Source: Sphingomonas prati
Lineage (GTDB): Bacteria; Pseudomonadota; Alphaproteobacteria; Sphingomonadales; Sphingomonadaceae
Length of the DNA stretch: 64,000 nt
Assembly: GCF_014643515.1 (NCBI RefSeq)
Contig: NZ_BMJP01000001.1
Span: 248,001-312,000 of the forward strand
Direction of reading: 5' to 3'
In this document: piece after piece, positions 8,324 to 17,501 of the stretch
Numbering within the stretch: the stretch's first letter is position 1
Layout: every line of letters starts with the position of its first letter
Translations under genes and position numbers: made by a program
The notes under the pieces: generated by a model
What the model was told of the DNA's origin: nothing
Database searches by the model: none
The model's input: only the letters and a program-made list of their open reading frames with translations

Positions 8324-9298
8324 ATGCGCATCGCGCTGCCCCCCCGGATTGCGCCGTACGCGTTCGCCCGCCGCAACCCGTCGCTGCCCATCGTCACGCT
8401 CCATGGCGAGACAATGGGCACTCTCTGGCGCGTCCTGTTCGCCTGCCCCCGCACGACCGACCCACACACGATCGAACGCGCGATCATCACCCGCCTTACG
8501 GGTCTCGTCGGAGAGATGAGCCACTGGGACCGCACCTCGCTGCTCTCGGAATTCAACCAAGCCCCCGCCGGCCGCTGGCTATCGCTCCCGCCCGACTTCG
8601 CCCGCGTCGTCGCGACGGCACTGACGATCGCCGAGGCGAGCGATGGCGCCTACGACCCCACGATCGGCCGCCTTGTCGACCTCTGGGGCTACGGGCCACC
8701 CGGCCCGATGCCCACTCCCGACGCCCAGCACGTCGCGACCCTCCATGCCGCCGCGGGCTGGCAGAAACTCCAGTTCGAACCCGGCACCCGCCGCCTCCGC
8801 CAACCCGGCGGCCTCGCGCTAGACCTGGCTGGGATCGCGAAGGGCGACGCGGTCGACGCCGTCGCCGACCTCCTCGCCACGCAAGGCATTCACGACTGCC
8901 TAGTCGAGATCGGCGGGGAACTTACCGGCCGCGGCATCCGCCCCGACGGCGACCCCTGGTGGGTCGACCCCGAAACCCCGCCCGGCACAACGATCGCCCC
9001 GCTCCGCCTCGCGCTCCACGAGCTCGCGGTCGCCACCTCTGGCAACGCCATCCGCGGCGACCACACCCTCGACCCGCGCACCGGGCATCCGGTGAAGAAC
9101 GGCGTCATCTCGACAACCGTCATCCACGCCCGCGCCGGCAACGCCGACGCATGGGCGACCGCGCTGACCGTCATCGGGGGGAAAGCCGGTCTCGCGCTGG
9201 CGACGAAACACGACCTGGCCACCCGAATCATCGAACAACATGCCGGCATCGTCACCGAGCACCTTAGTCCTGCCCTTATCGCGATGCTGGAGGACTAA
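8324..9298 (+). CDS. apbE: FAD:protein FMN transferase (ApbE family)
   Basis: A 324-aa ApbE-type flavin transferase, which attaches FMN to Ser/Thr of extracytoplasmic proteins using FAD. Family motifs appear in order: LHGETMGTLWRV, MSHWDRTSLLSEFN, SDGAYDPTIGRLVDLWGYG, LALDLAGIAKGDAVDAV, CLVEIGGELTGRG, LDPRTGHPVKNGVISTTVI and NADAWATALTV; the last two include Mg2+-binding positions. The start is ATG 8324, 5 bp after the DUF4198 stop. No obvious lipoprotein or Sec signal is visible in the first 30 residues, which is odd because ApbE usually acts in the periplasm. The DUF2271 protein three genes earlier in the cluster carries a fitting target motif. Confidence 0.92.
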   Translation: MRIALPPRIAPYAFARRNPSLPIVTLHGETMGTLWRVLFACPRTTDPHTIERAIITRLTGLVGEMSHWDRTSLLSEFNQAPAGRWLSLPPDFARVVATALTIAEASDGAYDPTIGRLVDLWGYGPPGPMPTPDAQHVATLHAAAGWQKLQFEPGTRRLRQPGGLALDLAGIAKGDAVDAVADLLATQGIHDCLVEIGGELTGRGIRPDGDPWWVDPETPPGTTIAPLRLALHELAVATSGNAIRGDHTLDPRTGHPVKNGVISTTVIHARAGNADAWATALTVIGGKAGLALATKHDLATRIIEQHAGIVTEHLSPALIAMLED

Positions 9299-9304
9299 CC
9301 CAGT

Positions 9305-9345
9305 CCCCGTCATGCCAAATCTGATCCGGGATCCCGCGCTCATTG
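9305..9345. repeat. Short intergenic repeat-like sequence
   Basis: The sequence after apbE (CCCCGTCATGCC, then CTGATCCGGGATCCCGCG) resembles a dispersed intergenic repeat that I associate with sphingomonad genomes. It sits between the convergent apbE and cyclophilin genes. No second full copy occurs in this window, so the call rests on recognition only. Confidence 0.3.
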
Positions 9346-9370
9346 CGCGACGCCCGGGGGCTAGCGACCG

Positions 9371-10120
9371 TTACTGCGGCGGCGTAGGCGCCGGCGCCGC
9401 ATCGGGCACGCGCGTTGCGGCCGGTGCCGGCTCCGTCGCGGGCACGGCAGGCGCAGCAGCAGGCACCGCCGCAACCGGCGGCACCGCCGACGCCACGAAC
9501 GGCGCGCCCAGCGTGGCCCTCACGATCTTCGACGGGTTCGCCGGCGGCTCGCCCTTTTCGATCCGGTCGACATACTCCATCCCCGACACCACCCGCCCGA
9601 TCGCGGTATAGTTGCCATCGAGGCCCAGGTTCGGGGCCAGCATGATGAAGAACTGGCTGTTCGCGCTGTTCGGCTGCTGGCTGCGCGCCATCGACACTTC
9701 GCCGCGGACGTGCGGCATGTCGTTGAATTCCGCCTTCAGGTCCGGCAGCGGCGAACCGCCCGTGCCATCGCCCTTCGGATCGCCGCCCTGCGCCATGAAC
9801 CCGTCGATCACGCGGTGGAACGGCAGCCCGTTGTAGAAACCCTGCTGCGCTAGCGTTTTGACCCGCGCGACATTCTCCGGCGCCTTGTCCGGTCGCAGTT
9901 GGATCACGACGCGCCCGCCGGTCGACAGGTCCAAGTTCAGCGTGTTCTCCGCGGTCAGCGCCGGCGGCAGGAACGCCTCGACCGGCGTCGCCTGCAGCGT
10001 CTTGGGCAACGGCTTGGGCTCGGTCGCCTCGGTCGGTTCGGGCCGCGCCTGCGCGAGCACGCCGGTCGAACACAGCAGGCCGGCCATGGCGGCGAGAAGG
10101 AAGCTGTTGCGCATCGTCAT
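9371..10120 (-). CDS. Peptidyl-prolyl cis-trans isomerase, cyclophilin type, exported
   Basis: Periplasmic cyclophilin that isomerises prolyl bonds, 249 aa from ATG 10120 (an ATG two codons later, at 10114, is equally possible). A signal peptide (NSFLLAAMAGLLCSTGVLAQ) is followed by a proline-rich linker. The cyclophilin domain shows FYNGLPFHRVIDGFMAQGGD, GEVSMARSQQPNSANSQFFI and LDGNYTAIGRVVSGMEYVD. A low-complexity Ala/Pro tail of about 45 residues ends in PAPTPPQ. The FHRVIDGFMAQGGD and NSANSQFFI segments hold the usual active-site residues. It is convergent with apbE and 10 bp downstream of coaD on the same strand end-to-end gap (10181-10121). Confidence 0.9.
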   Translation of the reverse strand: MTMRNSFLLAAMAGLLCSTGVLAQARPEPTEATEPKPLPKTLQATPVEAFLPPALTAENTLNLDLSTGGRVVIQLRPDKAPENVARVKTLAQQGFYNGLPFHRVIDGFMAQGGDPKGDGTGGSPLPDLKAEFNDMPHVRGEVSMARSQQPNSANSQFFIMLAPNLGLDGNYTAIGRVVSGMEYVDRIEKGEPPANPSKIVRATLGAPFVASAVPPVAAVPAAAPAVPATEPAPAATRVPDAAPAPTPPQ

Positions 10121-10181
10121 TCCGTATCCCGAAAAAATTCGGCCGTGCGCTACCCGCGCGCGGCTGTCCAAAGCCTGAATG

Positions 10182-10691
10182 TCAGCTGCCCTTGCGGCCG
10201 ATCGTCTCGACCCGGTCGCGGATCTCGCCGATCACCGCACGCGGCACGAACTTGGTGACGTCGCCGCCGTAGAGCGCGATTTCCTTCACCAGCCGCGACG
10301 CGATCGGCTGCAACGCCACGTCGGCCATCAGGAAAACGGTTTCGACGCGGTTGTTCAGCTGCTGGTTCATGCCAGCCATTTGATACTCATACTCGAAATC
10401 CGCGACCGCGCGCAGCCCGCGCACGATGATGCTCGCGCCCATCGATTCCGCGAAATCCATCAGCAGCGAATCGAATGCCACGACGTCGATGTCGCCGCCG
10501 ATTGATGCCACTTCGCGCCGGACCGTCGCCAACCGTTCCTCGACCGTGAACATCGGCGATTTGGACGGGTTGGTCGTCACTCCCACCACGAACCGGTCGA
10601 CCAGCTTCGCACCACGCCGGATGATGTCCATATGACCGAGCGTGATCGGGTCGAACGTCCCCGGATACACGCCGATGCGCGGGCCGCTCAC
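10182..10691 (-). CDS. coaD: Phosphopantetheine adenylyltransferase
   Basis: Catalyses the fourth step of coenzyme A synthesis, from 4'-phosphopantetheine and ATP to dephospho-CoA. The protein is 169 aa, the standard length. The nucleotidyltransferase signature GTFDPITLGH at residues 11-20 contains the (T/H)xGH motif. The substrate-binding segment SIIVRGLRAVADFEYEYQMA is intact, and so is the C-terminal SRLVKEIALYGGDVTKFVP. Its start overlaps the stop of the upstream polyprenyl synthase gene by 4 bp (ATG 10691, upstream stop 10688), so the two are translationally coupled. Confidence 0.97.
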   Translation of the reverse strand: MSGPRIGVYPGTFDPITLGHMDIIRRGAKLVDRFVVGVTTNPSKSPMFTVEERLATVRREVASIGGDIDVVAFDSLLMDFAESMGASIIVRGLRAVADFEYEYQMAGMNQQLNNRVETVFLMADVALQPIASRLVKEIALYGGDVTKFVPRAVIGEIRDRVETIGRKGS

Positions 10692-11590
10692 CGGTCACGC
10701 TCCAGCACGAACCGCGCGATCGCGCGCAGCAGGTCCGCCTCCGCCCCGAACGCATGCAGATGCTGCACCGCCTGGTCGACCAACATCGCCGCCTGTGCCC
10801 GCGCGCGCGACACGCCCATCAGCGACACGAACGTCGCCTTGCCCGCGCCCGCATCCTTGCCGACGGCCTTGCCGACCGCCGCCGCATCGCCTTCCGCATC
10901 GAGCAGGTCGTCGACGATCTGGAACGCCAGCCCGATGTCGTGCGCATAACCGCGCAGGCCGGTCCGACCCTCCGGCCGCACCCGCCCCATGATCGCGCCC
11001 GCCTCCAGGCAGAACCCGATCAGCGCGCCGGTCTTCAACTGCTGCAACCGCGTCACCGCGGCCAGGTCGAATGTGTCGCCCGCGGTCTCCGCCGCCAGGT
11101 CCATCATCTGCCCGCCCGCCATGCCGACCGGCCCACTCGCCCGCGCCAGTTCGGCGATCAGCTCGACCTGCACATAGGGGTCGGGATGCGTCGCCGGATC
11201 GGCCAGCACCTCGAACGCCAGCGCATGGAGCGAATCGCCCGCCAGCACCGCGGTCGCCTCGTCGAACGCGCGGTGCACCGTGGGCTTGCCACGCCGCATG
11301 TCGTCATCGTCCATGCACGGCATGTCATCGTGGATCAGCGAATAGACGTGGATGCACTCAATCGCCGCGCCGACCCGGATCGCGCGATCCCGATCGAAAT
11401 TGAACAGCGCACAGGCCGCAGACACCAGCAACGGCCGCAACCGTTTGCCGCCGCCGATCGCCGCATGCCGCATCGCCCGATACAGCTGCGCCCGCCCGTC
11501 GTCCGGCACCGCGAGCAGCGTATCGAAGAACGCGTCGATCTCACCCGAGACCCGCGCGAACGCGGCCGGCAGGATCGCGCCGTCGCTCAT
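10688..11590 (-). CDS. ispA: Polyprenyl (farnesyl/geranylgeranyl) diphosphate synthase
   Basis: Trans-isoprenyl diphosphate synthase that elongates isopentenyl diphosphate to farnesyl (or geranylgeranyl) diphosphate for quinones, carotenoids and undecaprenyl carriers. It is 300 aa from ATG 11590 (MSDGAILPAAF). An ATG at 11605 would overlap the xseB stop. The first aspartate-rich motif is in LIHDDMPCMDDDDMRRGKPT and the second is FQIVDDLLD. GGGKRLRP and GDSLHALAFEVL are also typical. The position after xseB, the exonuclease VII small subunit, matches the widespread xseB-ispA arrangement. A dxs gene, the usual third member, is not here. Confidence 0.93.
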   Translation of the reverse strand: MSDGAILPAAFARVSGEIDAFFDTLLAVPDDGRAQLYRAMRHAAIGGGKRLRPLLVSAACALFNFDRDRAIRVGAAIECIHVYSLIHDDMPCMDDDDMRRGKPTVHRAFDEATAVLAGDSLHALAFEVLADPATHPDPYVQVELIAELARASGPVGMAGGQMMDLAAETAGDTFDLAAVTRLQQLKTGALIGFCLEAGAIMGRVRPEGRTGLRGYAHDIGLAFQIVDDLLDAEGDAAAVGKAVGKDAGAGKATFVSLMGVSRARAQAAMLVDQAVQHLHAFGAEADLLRAIARFVLERDR

Positions 11591-11594
11591 GGTC

Positions 11595-12424
<830 letters not shown>

Positions 12425-12479
12425 GCGCCACGCGCCGCACCATTGTCGCCGCCGCCCGCGCTACCTATAGCCCGCGGTC

Positions 12480-13409
12480 ATGCAGAGGCTGACCACCAAC
12501 GAACCTATCCCCGCCCCCTATCGCGGCGGCGTCGTTGCGCTCGGCAATTTCGACGGGTTCCATCTCGGCCACCAGGCGGTTGTCGCCCGGGCGCGTGCCA
12601 TCGCCACGGCGGAGGGCCGCCCGCTGATCGTCGCTACCTTCGATCCGCACCCGGTCCGCTATTTCCGCCCTGACGCCGAACCGTTCCGCCTGACCACGCT
12701 GGATCAGCGCCAGCGCCTGTTCGCGTCGGCCGGGGCCGACGCAATGTTGGTGTTCGGGTTCGACGCCGCGCTCGCCGCCGTCACGGCGCAGGACTTCATC
12801 GCCGACTGGCTGCGCGACCGCGTCGGCGCGGCGTGCATCGTCACCGGGGCCGACTTCACCTTCGGCGCCGGTCGGTCGGGCGATGCAACCATCCTCGCCG
12901 AACGCGCCACCGCCGCCGGCCTGCGCAGCGAAGCGGTCGGCCCGATCGCCGACGCCGATGGCCCGATCTCGTCCAGCCGCATCCGCGACGCGCTCCGCGC
13001 CGGCCGTCCGGAAGAGGCCGCGCGACTGCTCACCCGCCCCTACGCGATCCAGGGCGTCGTCCAGCACGGCGACAAGGTCGGCCGCACGATCGGCTACCCC
13101 ACCGCCAATCTCGACATGGGCAAGTATCTCCGCCCCGCCTACGGCATCTACGCGGTCCGCGGCCACCTGCCCGACGGTCGCACGCTCGACGGCGTCGCCA
13201 ACCTCGGCATCCGGCCGCAGTTCACGCCGCCCAAGGAACTGCTCGAACCGCATTTCTTCGATTTCGACGGCGACCTCTACGGCCAGACGATCGAGATCGA
13301 CCTGATCGCCCACCTCCGCCCGGAAGCGAAGTTCGACGACCTCCCCACGCTGATCGCCCAGATGGACCGGGACAGCGCGAAGGCGAAAACGATCCTCGCC
13401 TCCACCTGA
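12480..13409 (+). CDS. ribF: Bifunctional riboflavin kinase/FAD synthetase
   Basis: Makes FMN from riboflavin and then FAD; 309 aa. The N-terminal nucleotidyltransferase domain shows VVALGNFDGFHLGHQAVV and FDPHPVRYFRP. The C-terminal flavokinase domain starts near residue 185 with GDKVGRTIGYPTANLDMGK and contains GVANLGIRPQF and FDFDGDLYGQTIEIDL. The start is ATG 12480. No FMN riboswitch is visible in the short leader. The downstream ileS-lspA order is the widespread ribF-ileS-lspA arrangement. Confidence 0.96.
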   Translation: MQRLTTNEPIPAPYRGGVVALGNFDGFHLGHQAVVARARAIATAEGRPLIVATFDPHPVRYFRPDAEPFRLTTLDQRQRLFASAGADAMLVFGFDAALAAVTAQDFIADWLRDRVGAACIVTGADFTFGAGRSGDATILAERATAAGLRSEAVGPIADADGPISSSRIRDALRAGRPEEAARLLTRPYAIQGVVQHGDKVGRTIGYPTANLDMGKYLRPAYGIYAVRGHLPDGRTLDGVANLGIRPQFTPPKELLEPHFFDFDGDLYGQTIEIDLIAHLRPEAKFDDLPTLIAQMDRDSAKAKTILAST

Positions 13410-13509
13410 CGTACCCCCGCCCCCGCGGGGATACCGATGCACGAAACGAGCGAGCGCAGCGAAACACGCCTGTTCCCCCCCGCCCCACCCTGCGCTAAGG
13501 CCGCAGGCG

Positions 13510-16377
13510 ATGACCGACACCCAAGATACGCCCGCGCAGGACTGGCGCTCCACCGTCTTCCTGCCGAAGACCGATTTTCCGATGAAGGCCGGCCTTGCCG
13601 CCAAGGAGCCGGCGATCCTGCAACGCTGGGCCGATGCCGATCTCTACGGACAGCTCCGCAAGGCGCGCGAAGGCGCCGAGCGCTTCATCCTGCATGACGG
13701 CCCGCCCTACGCCAATGGCGACATCCACATGGGCCATGCGATGAACAAGATCCTGAAGGACATCATCGTCCGGTCGCAATCGCTGCTCGGCAAGGACGCG
13801 CCTTACGTGCCGGGCTGGGACTGCCACGGCCTGCCGATCGAATGGAAGGTCGAGGAACAGTATCGCAAGAAGAAGCTGAACAAGGACGAGGTCGACCCCG
13901 TCCTGTTCCGCGCCGAATGCCGCGCCTATGCCGAAACCTGGGTCGATGTGCAGCGCACGCAGTTCCAGCGGCTCGGCGTCATGGGCGACTGGGCCGACCC
14001 GTACCTCACCATGAAGTACGAGGCCGAGGCCACGATCGTCGCCGAACTGCTGAAGTTCGCCGAGACGGGTCAGCTTTACCGCGGCGCCAAACCGGTCATG
14101 TGGAGCCCCGTCGAAAAGACCGCCCTGGCGGAGGCCGAGGTCGAATATGAGGACATCGTCTCCACCCAGATCGACGTCGCGTTCGAGATCGTCGACAGCC
14201 CGATCAAGGAACTGATCGGTGCGCACGCGGTCATCTGGACGACCACGCCGTGGACGATCCCGGTCAACCAGGCTTTGGCTTACGGGCCGGAGGTTGAGTA
14301 CACCGCTGTCAGGACAAACAAGCGGATCTTCCTACTCGCCAGCGACTTGCTAGTAGAGTCGATGGGGCGTTTTGGTATCACAAGCTCGCCTTGGCTGTCA
14401 GATGGCGATGGCTGGACGATTGTCTGGTCTGGCGACGGCTCAGACCTCGCCGGCACCACCGTCCGCCACCCGATGCACGCGCTCGGCGGGTTCTTCGCCA
14501 AGCCGCGCCCGATGCTGCCCGGCGATTTCGTCACGACCGACGCCGGCACCGGCCTCGTCCACATGTCGCCCGATCACGGCGAGGACGATTTCGAGCTGTG
14601 CAAGGCGCACGGCATTGATCCGGTGTTCGCGGTCGAAGGCGACGGCAAGTATCGCGCCGACTGGGGCTGGCTGGGCGGCGAAGGCTCGGTCATCAACCCG
14701 AAGTTCAACGCCCCCGACGGCCCGATCTGCACCGCGCTGCGCGAAGCCGGCGCGCTCCTCGCCGCCTCCGCGGACTATAAGCACAGCTACCCGCACAGCT
14801 GGCGCAGCAAGGCCAAACTGATCTTCCGCGCCACCCCCCAGTGGTTCATCCCGATGGATGCCGCGACCGGAACGCAGCAGAGCCCTCCCACCACCGGGGA
14901 GGAGGGCGCGTCCGCGACCAACGGCGCCACCCTCCGCGAAACCGCGCTCGACGCGATCGAACGCACGCGCTGGGTGCCGGAAAAGTCGCGCAACCGCATC
15001 CACGCGATGGTCGCCGGCCGGCCCGACTGGGTCATCAGCCGCCAGCGTGCCTGGGGCGTCCCGATCGCGCTCTATGTCGACCGCAGGACCGGCGACTATC
15101 TCCGCGACCCCGCCGTCAATGCGCGCATCGTCACCGCCGTGACGGAGCGCGGCGCTGACGCATGGTACACCACCGACCATCAAGCTCTGCTCGGCGACGC
15201 GTACGACGCGGCGAACTATGAACCGGTCAAGGACATCCTCGACGTCTGGTTCGACAGCGGCAGCACGCACGCCTTCGTGATCGAGGCGCGCTACGGGCTC
15301 GGCACACGCGCCAACCTCTATGTCGAGGGGTCCGACCAGCATCGCGGCTGGTTCCAGTCCTCGCTGCTCGAATCGTGCGGCACCCGTGGCCGCGCGCCCT
15401 ATGACGCGGTCCTGACCCACGGTTTCGCGCTCGACGGACAGGGGCGCAAGATGTCCAAGTCGGACGGCAACGTCGTCGATCCGCTCAAGATCATCGGCGA
15501 ATCCGGTGCCGACATCCTGCGGCTCTGGGTCGCCAGCACCGACTATTTTGAGGACGTCCGGATCGGCAAGGAAGTGCTGTCCGGCACGTCCGACGCCTAT
15601 CGCAAGCTGCGCAACACGTTCCGCTACCTGCTCGGTGCGCTCGAAGGCTTCACCGAGGAGGAACGCGTCGCGCCGGAGGACATGCCGGACCTTGAACGCT
15701 ACATCCTCGACCGGCTGCTCGACGTCGACCGCACGCTCCGCGCCGCGACCGATGCGTTCGAATATAATCGCTACGCCCGCACGCTGACCGATTTCGCGAA
15801 CAACGACCTGTCGCAGCTGTTCTTCGATATCCGCAAGGACAGCCTGTACTGCGACGCCGCCGACAGTCCGAAGCGGCGCGCCTACCGCACCGTGCTCGAC
15901 ATCCTGTTCCACGCGCTTGTCCGCTACGCCGCACCCATCCTCTGCTTCACGGCGGAGGAGGTGTGGGGCACGCGCTACCCGGACGGTGGGTCGGTCCATC
16001 TGCTCACCTGGCCGATCCTCGACCCCGTCTGGGGTGAAGGCGTCGACCGCGCCGAGTGGGACAAGGTCATGGCGCTCCGCCTCGTCGTCAACGCCGAGAT
16101 CGAGCCCAAGCGCCGCGCCAAGGAGCTGGGATCCAGCAACGAAGCGCGCGTCACGATCGGCTACCCCGACGAACTCGACCGCCCGCGCGCGACGACGGCC
16201 GAACTGGCCGAGCTGCTGATCGTGTCCGACGTCGGCTTCGAACATACGCTCCACGGCCCGACGGTCATCGTCCACCGCAGCGAAGACGCCAAATGCGGCC
16301 GCTGCTGGCGCCTGCTACCGGAGGTCACCACGGACGGCGACCTCTGCGATCGCTGTACCGAAGTGGTCCGCGCGTGA
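13510..16377 (+). CDS. ileS: Isoleucyl-tRNA synthetase
   Basis: Class I aminoacyl-tRNA synthetase that charges tRNA-Ile; 955 aa. HIGH-type motif HMGH is at residues 73-76 and KMSKS at 647-651. The anticodon-binding domain follows. The C-terminal zinc site is CGRCW plus CDRC. Two regions are odd. Codons at 14280-14455, within the CP1 editing domain, use AGG, ACA, CTA, GTA, TCA and TTG, unlike the rest of the gene. At about 14875-14945 an extra GTQQSPPTTGEEGASATNG segment is encoded by a GC-rich palindrome similar to intergenic repeats elsewhere in the window. All catalytic landmarks remain, so the enzyme should be functional. Confidence 0.96.
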   Translation: MTDTQDTPAQDWRSTVFLPKTDFPMKAGLAAKEPAILQRWADADLYGQLRKAREGAERFILHDGPPYANGDIHMGHAMNKILKDIIVRSQSLLGKDAPYVPGWDCHGLPIEWKVEEQYRKKKLNKDEVDPVLFRAECRAYAETWVDVQRTQFQRLGVMGDWADPYLTMKYEAEATIVAELLKFAETGQLYRGAKPVMWSPVEKTALAEAEVEYEDIVSTQIDVAFEIVDSPIKELIGAHAVIWTTTPWTIPVNQALAYGPEVEYTAVRTNKRIFLLASDLLVESMGRFGITSSPWLSDGDGWTIVWSGDGSDLAGTTVRHPMHALGGFFAKPRPMLPGDFVTTDAGTGLVHMSPDHGEDDFELCKAHGIDPVFAVEGDGKYRADWGWLGGEGSVINPKFNAPDGPICTALREAGALLAASADYKHSYPHSWRSKAKLIFRATPQWFIPMDAATGTQQSPPTTGEEGASATNGATLRETALDAIERTRWVPEKSRNRIHAMVAGRPDWVISRQRAWGVPIALYVDRRTGDYLRDPAVNARIVTAVTERGADAWYTTDHQALLGDAYDAANYEPVKDILDVWFDSGSTHAFVIEARYGLGTRANLYVEGSDQHRGWFQSSLLESCGTRGRAPYDAVLTHGFALDGQGRKMSKSDGNVVDPLKIIGESGADILRLWVASTDYFEDVRIGKEVLSGTSDAYRKLRNTFRYLLGALEGFTEEERVAPEDMPDLERYILDRLLDVDRTLRAATDAFEYNRYARTLTDFANNDLSQLFFDIRKDSLYCDAADSPKRRAYRTVLDILFHALVRYAAPILCFTAEEVWGTRYPDGGSVHLLTWPILDPVWGEGVDRAEWDKVMALRLVVNAEIEPKRRAKELGSSNEARVTIGYPDELDRPRATTAELAELLIVSDVGFEHTLHGPTVIVHRSEDAKCGRCWRLLPEVTTDGDLCDRCTEVVRA
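14882..14907. repeat. Palindromic repeat element inside ileS
   Basis: GCCCTCC (14882-14888) and GGAGGGC (14901-14907) form a stem around CACCACCGGGGA. This matches the core of the inverted repeat at 33281-33401. It is in frame within ileS and accounts for part of an insertion (SPPTTGEEG) that is absent from ordinary isoleucyl-tRNA synthetases as I know them. Confidence 0.55.
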
Positions 16378-16421
16378 TGGCTTCTTCCGTTTATGGGGGG
16401 TGCCAAACCCCCCAACCCCGC

Positions 16422-16500
16422 TTGGTTCGAGCAAGTGTCGAGCGTAGCCGAGACGCGGAGTCGAGAACCCTGCGCGAAGTTCTCGACAGGCTCGAACCAA
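16422..16500. repeat. Nested palindromic intergenic repeat between ileS and lspA
   Basis: Outer arms TTGGTTCGAG (16422-16431) and CTCGAACCAA (16491-16500) enclose inner arms GTCGAGAAC (16460-16468) and GTTCTCGAC (16479-16487). The repeat therefore folds into a long stem with an internal loop. It lies in the 151-bp gap between two genes normally co-transcribed. A separate GGGGGG/CCCCCC hairpin lies at 16395-16413. I recognise the GTTCGAG/CTCGAAC form as a common dispersed repeat in this bacterial group. Confidence 0.65.
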
Positions 16501-16528
16501 ACGGATTCATGGGTTCGGAGCTGGTCCA

Positions 16529-17032
16529 GTGACCCGCCCCCGCCCGCTCGGCTACGCGATCGCAATCGCCGTGTTCGCCATCGACCAGCTGTCGAAATGG
16601 TACGTCGTCGACACGCTCCGCCTGCCCGAGCAGCTCCAGATCCGTCTCCTGCCGTTCTTCGACCTGACTTGGGTCCGCAACTTCGGCGTGTCGATGGGCC
16701 TGCTCACCGCCAGCACCGACACCTCGCGTTGGCTCCTTGTCGGGCTGACCGGCGTGATCGCCACCGGTGTCGCGGTCTGGCTCTGGCGCGAACGCAAGAC
16801 GCCGGATATGGTGGCGCTTGGTCTGGTCCTGGGTGGCGCGCTCGGCAACATCCTCGATCGGGTGCGGCTGGGCTATGTCGCGGATTTTCTGGACCTGCAT
16901 TTCGGGGACTGGCATCCCTTTCTGGTCTTCAATGTCGCCGACGCCGCCATTACCATCGGCGTCCTGTTGCTGCTGCTCCGCGCCTTCCTGACGCGCGACG
17001 GGGCCGATCGTTCGGAGAATGTGCATGCGTAA
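16529..17032 (+). CDS. lspA: Lipoprotein signal peptidase (signal peptidase II)
   Basis: Inner-membrane aspartyl protease that removes the signal peptide of prolipoproteins; 167 aa. The start is GTG 16529 (reading MTRPRPLGYAIAIAVFAIDQ). Four membrane helices are predicted from the hydrophobic stretches. The catalytic aspartates lie in GNILDRVRLGYVADFLDLH and FNVADAAITIG. The family motif FDLTWVRNFGVSMGLL is present. It is followed with overlap by a lipoprotein gene that would be one of its substrates. Confidence 0.95.
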   Translation: MTRPRPLGYAIAIAVFAIDQLSKWYVVDTLRLPEQLQIRLLPFFDLTWVRNFGVSMGLLTASTDTSRWLLVGLTGVIATGVAVWLWRERKTPDMVALGLVLGGALGNILDRVRLGYVADFLDLHFGDWHPFLVFNVADAAITIGVLLLLLRAFLTRDGADRSENVHA

Positions 17033-17483
17033 GTCGATCGTTGCGGGCTCCGCGCTCGCCCTGCTGGCCCTCTCGGCCTGCGGTGGCAACAACAAGGGCG
17101 GCGTGTTCGCCGGCCGCTCCGGCCCCGACGAATTCGCCGTCGCCCGCCGCGCGCCGCTCGTCGTTCCGCCCGATTTCGCGCTCACCCCGCCCAAGCCCGG
17201 TGCCCCCCGCCCACAGGAAGCGGACAGCAGCACGCAGGCACTGACCGCGATGTTCGGTGGCCAGGCTGCGCGCAGCGCCGGTGAAGCCGGCCTGATCGGG
17301 TCCGCCGGTCGCTCGGGCGAAGCCGGCATCCGTTCGGAGACCGACGGCAACACCACCGTCGTCGACAAGGGCGCCGTCACCCGCGACATCCTCGCCGCCC
17401 CCGTCGGTGCGGGCGCGGACGCCGCCGCGACCAGCGGCACGCCGGCCGCCACCCCCACACCGGCCACCCCGACCCCCAACTGA
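17025..17483 (+). CDS. DUF3035 (BamF-like) outer membrane lipoprotein
   Basis: A 152-aa lipoprotein. The start is ATG 17025 because GGAG lies 7 bases upstream; ATG 17019 is too close to it. Signal sequence KSIVAGSALALLALSACGG carries the lipobox LSAC (Cys about residue 19). The segment RRAPLVVPPDFALTPPKPG is characteristic of DUF3035, described in alphaproteobacteria as BamF, part of the outer-membrane beta-barrel assembly complex. The C-terminus is low complexity (TPAATPTPATPTPN). It overlaps the end of lspA by 8 bp and is followed by a strong terminator. Confidence 0.82.
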   Translation: MRKSIVAGSALALLALSACGGNNKGGVFAGRSGPDEFAVARRAPLVVPPDFALTPPKPGAPRPQEADSSTQALTAMFGGQAARSAGEAGLIGSAGRSGEAGIRSETDGNTTVVDKGAVTRDILAAPVGAGADAAATSGTPAATPTPATPTPN

Positions 17484-17501
17484 TCCTCGTCGATCGCGAA
17501 C

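Noticed and set aside
14440-16275. 611-codon minus-strand ORF opposite ileS
   Set aside because: GC-rich antisense frame; composition is Arg/Ala/Val/Asp-rich and without motifs, while ileS is clear on the plus strand.
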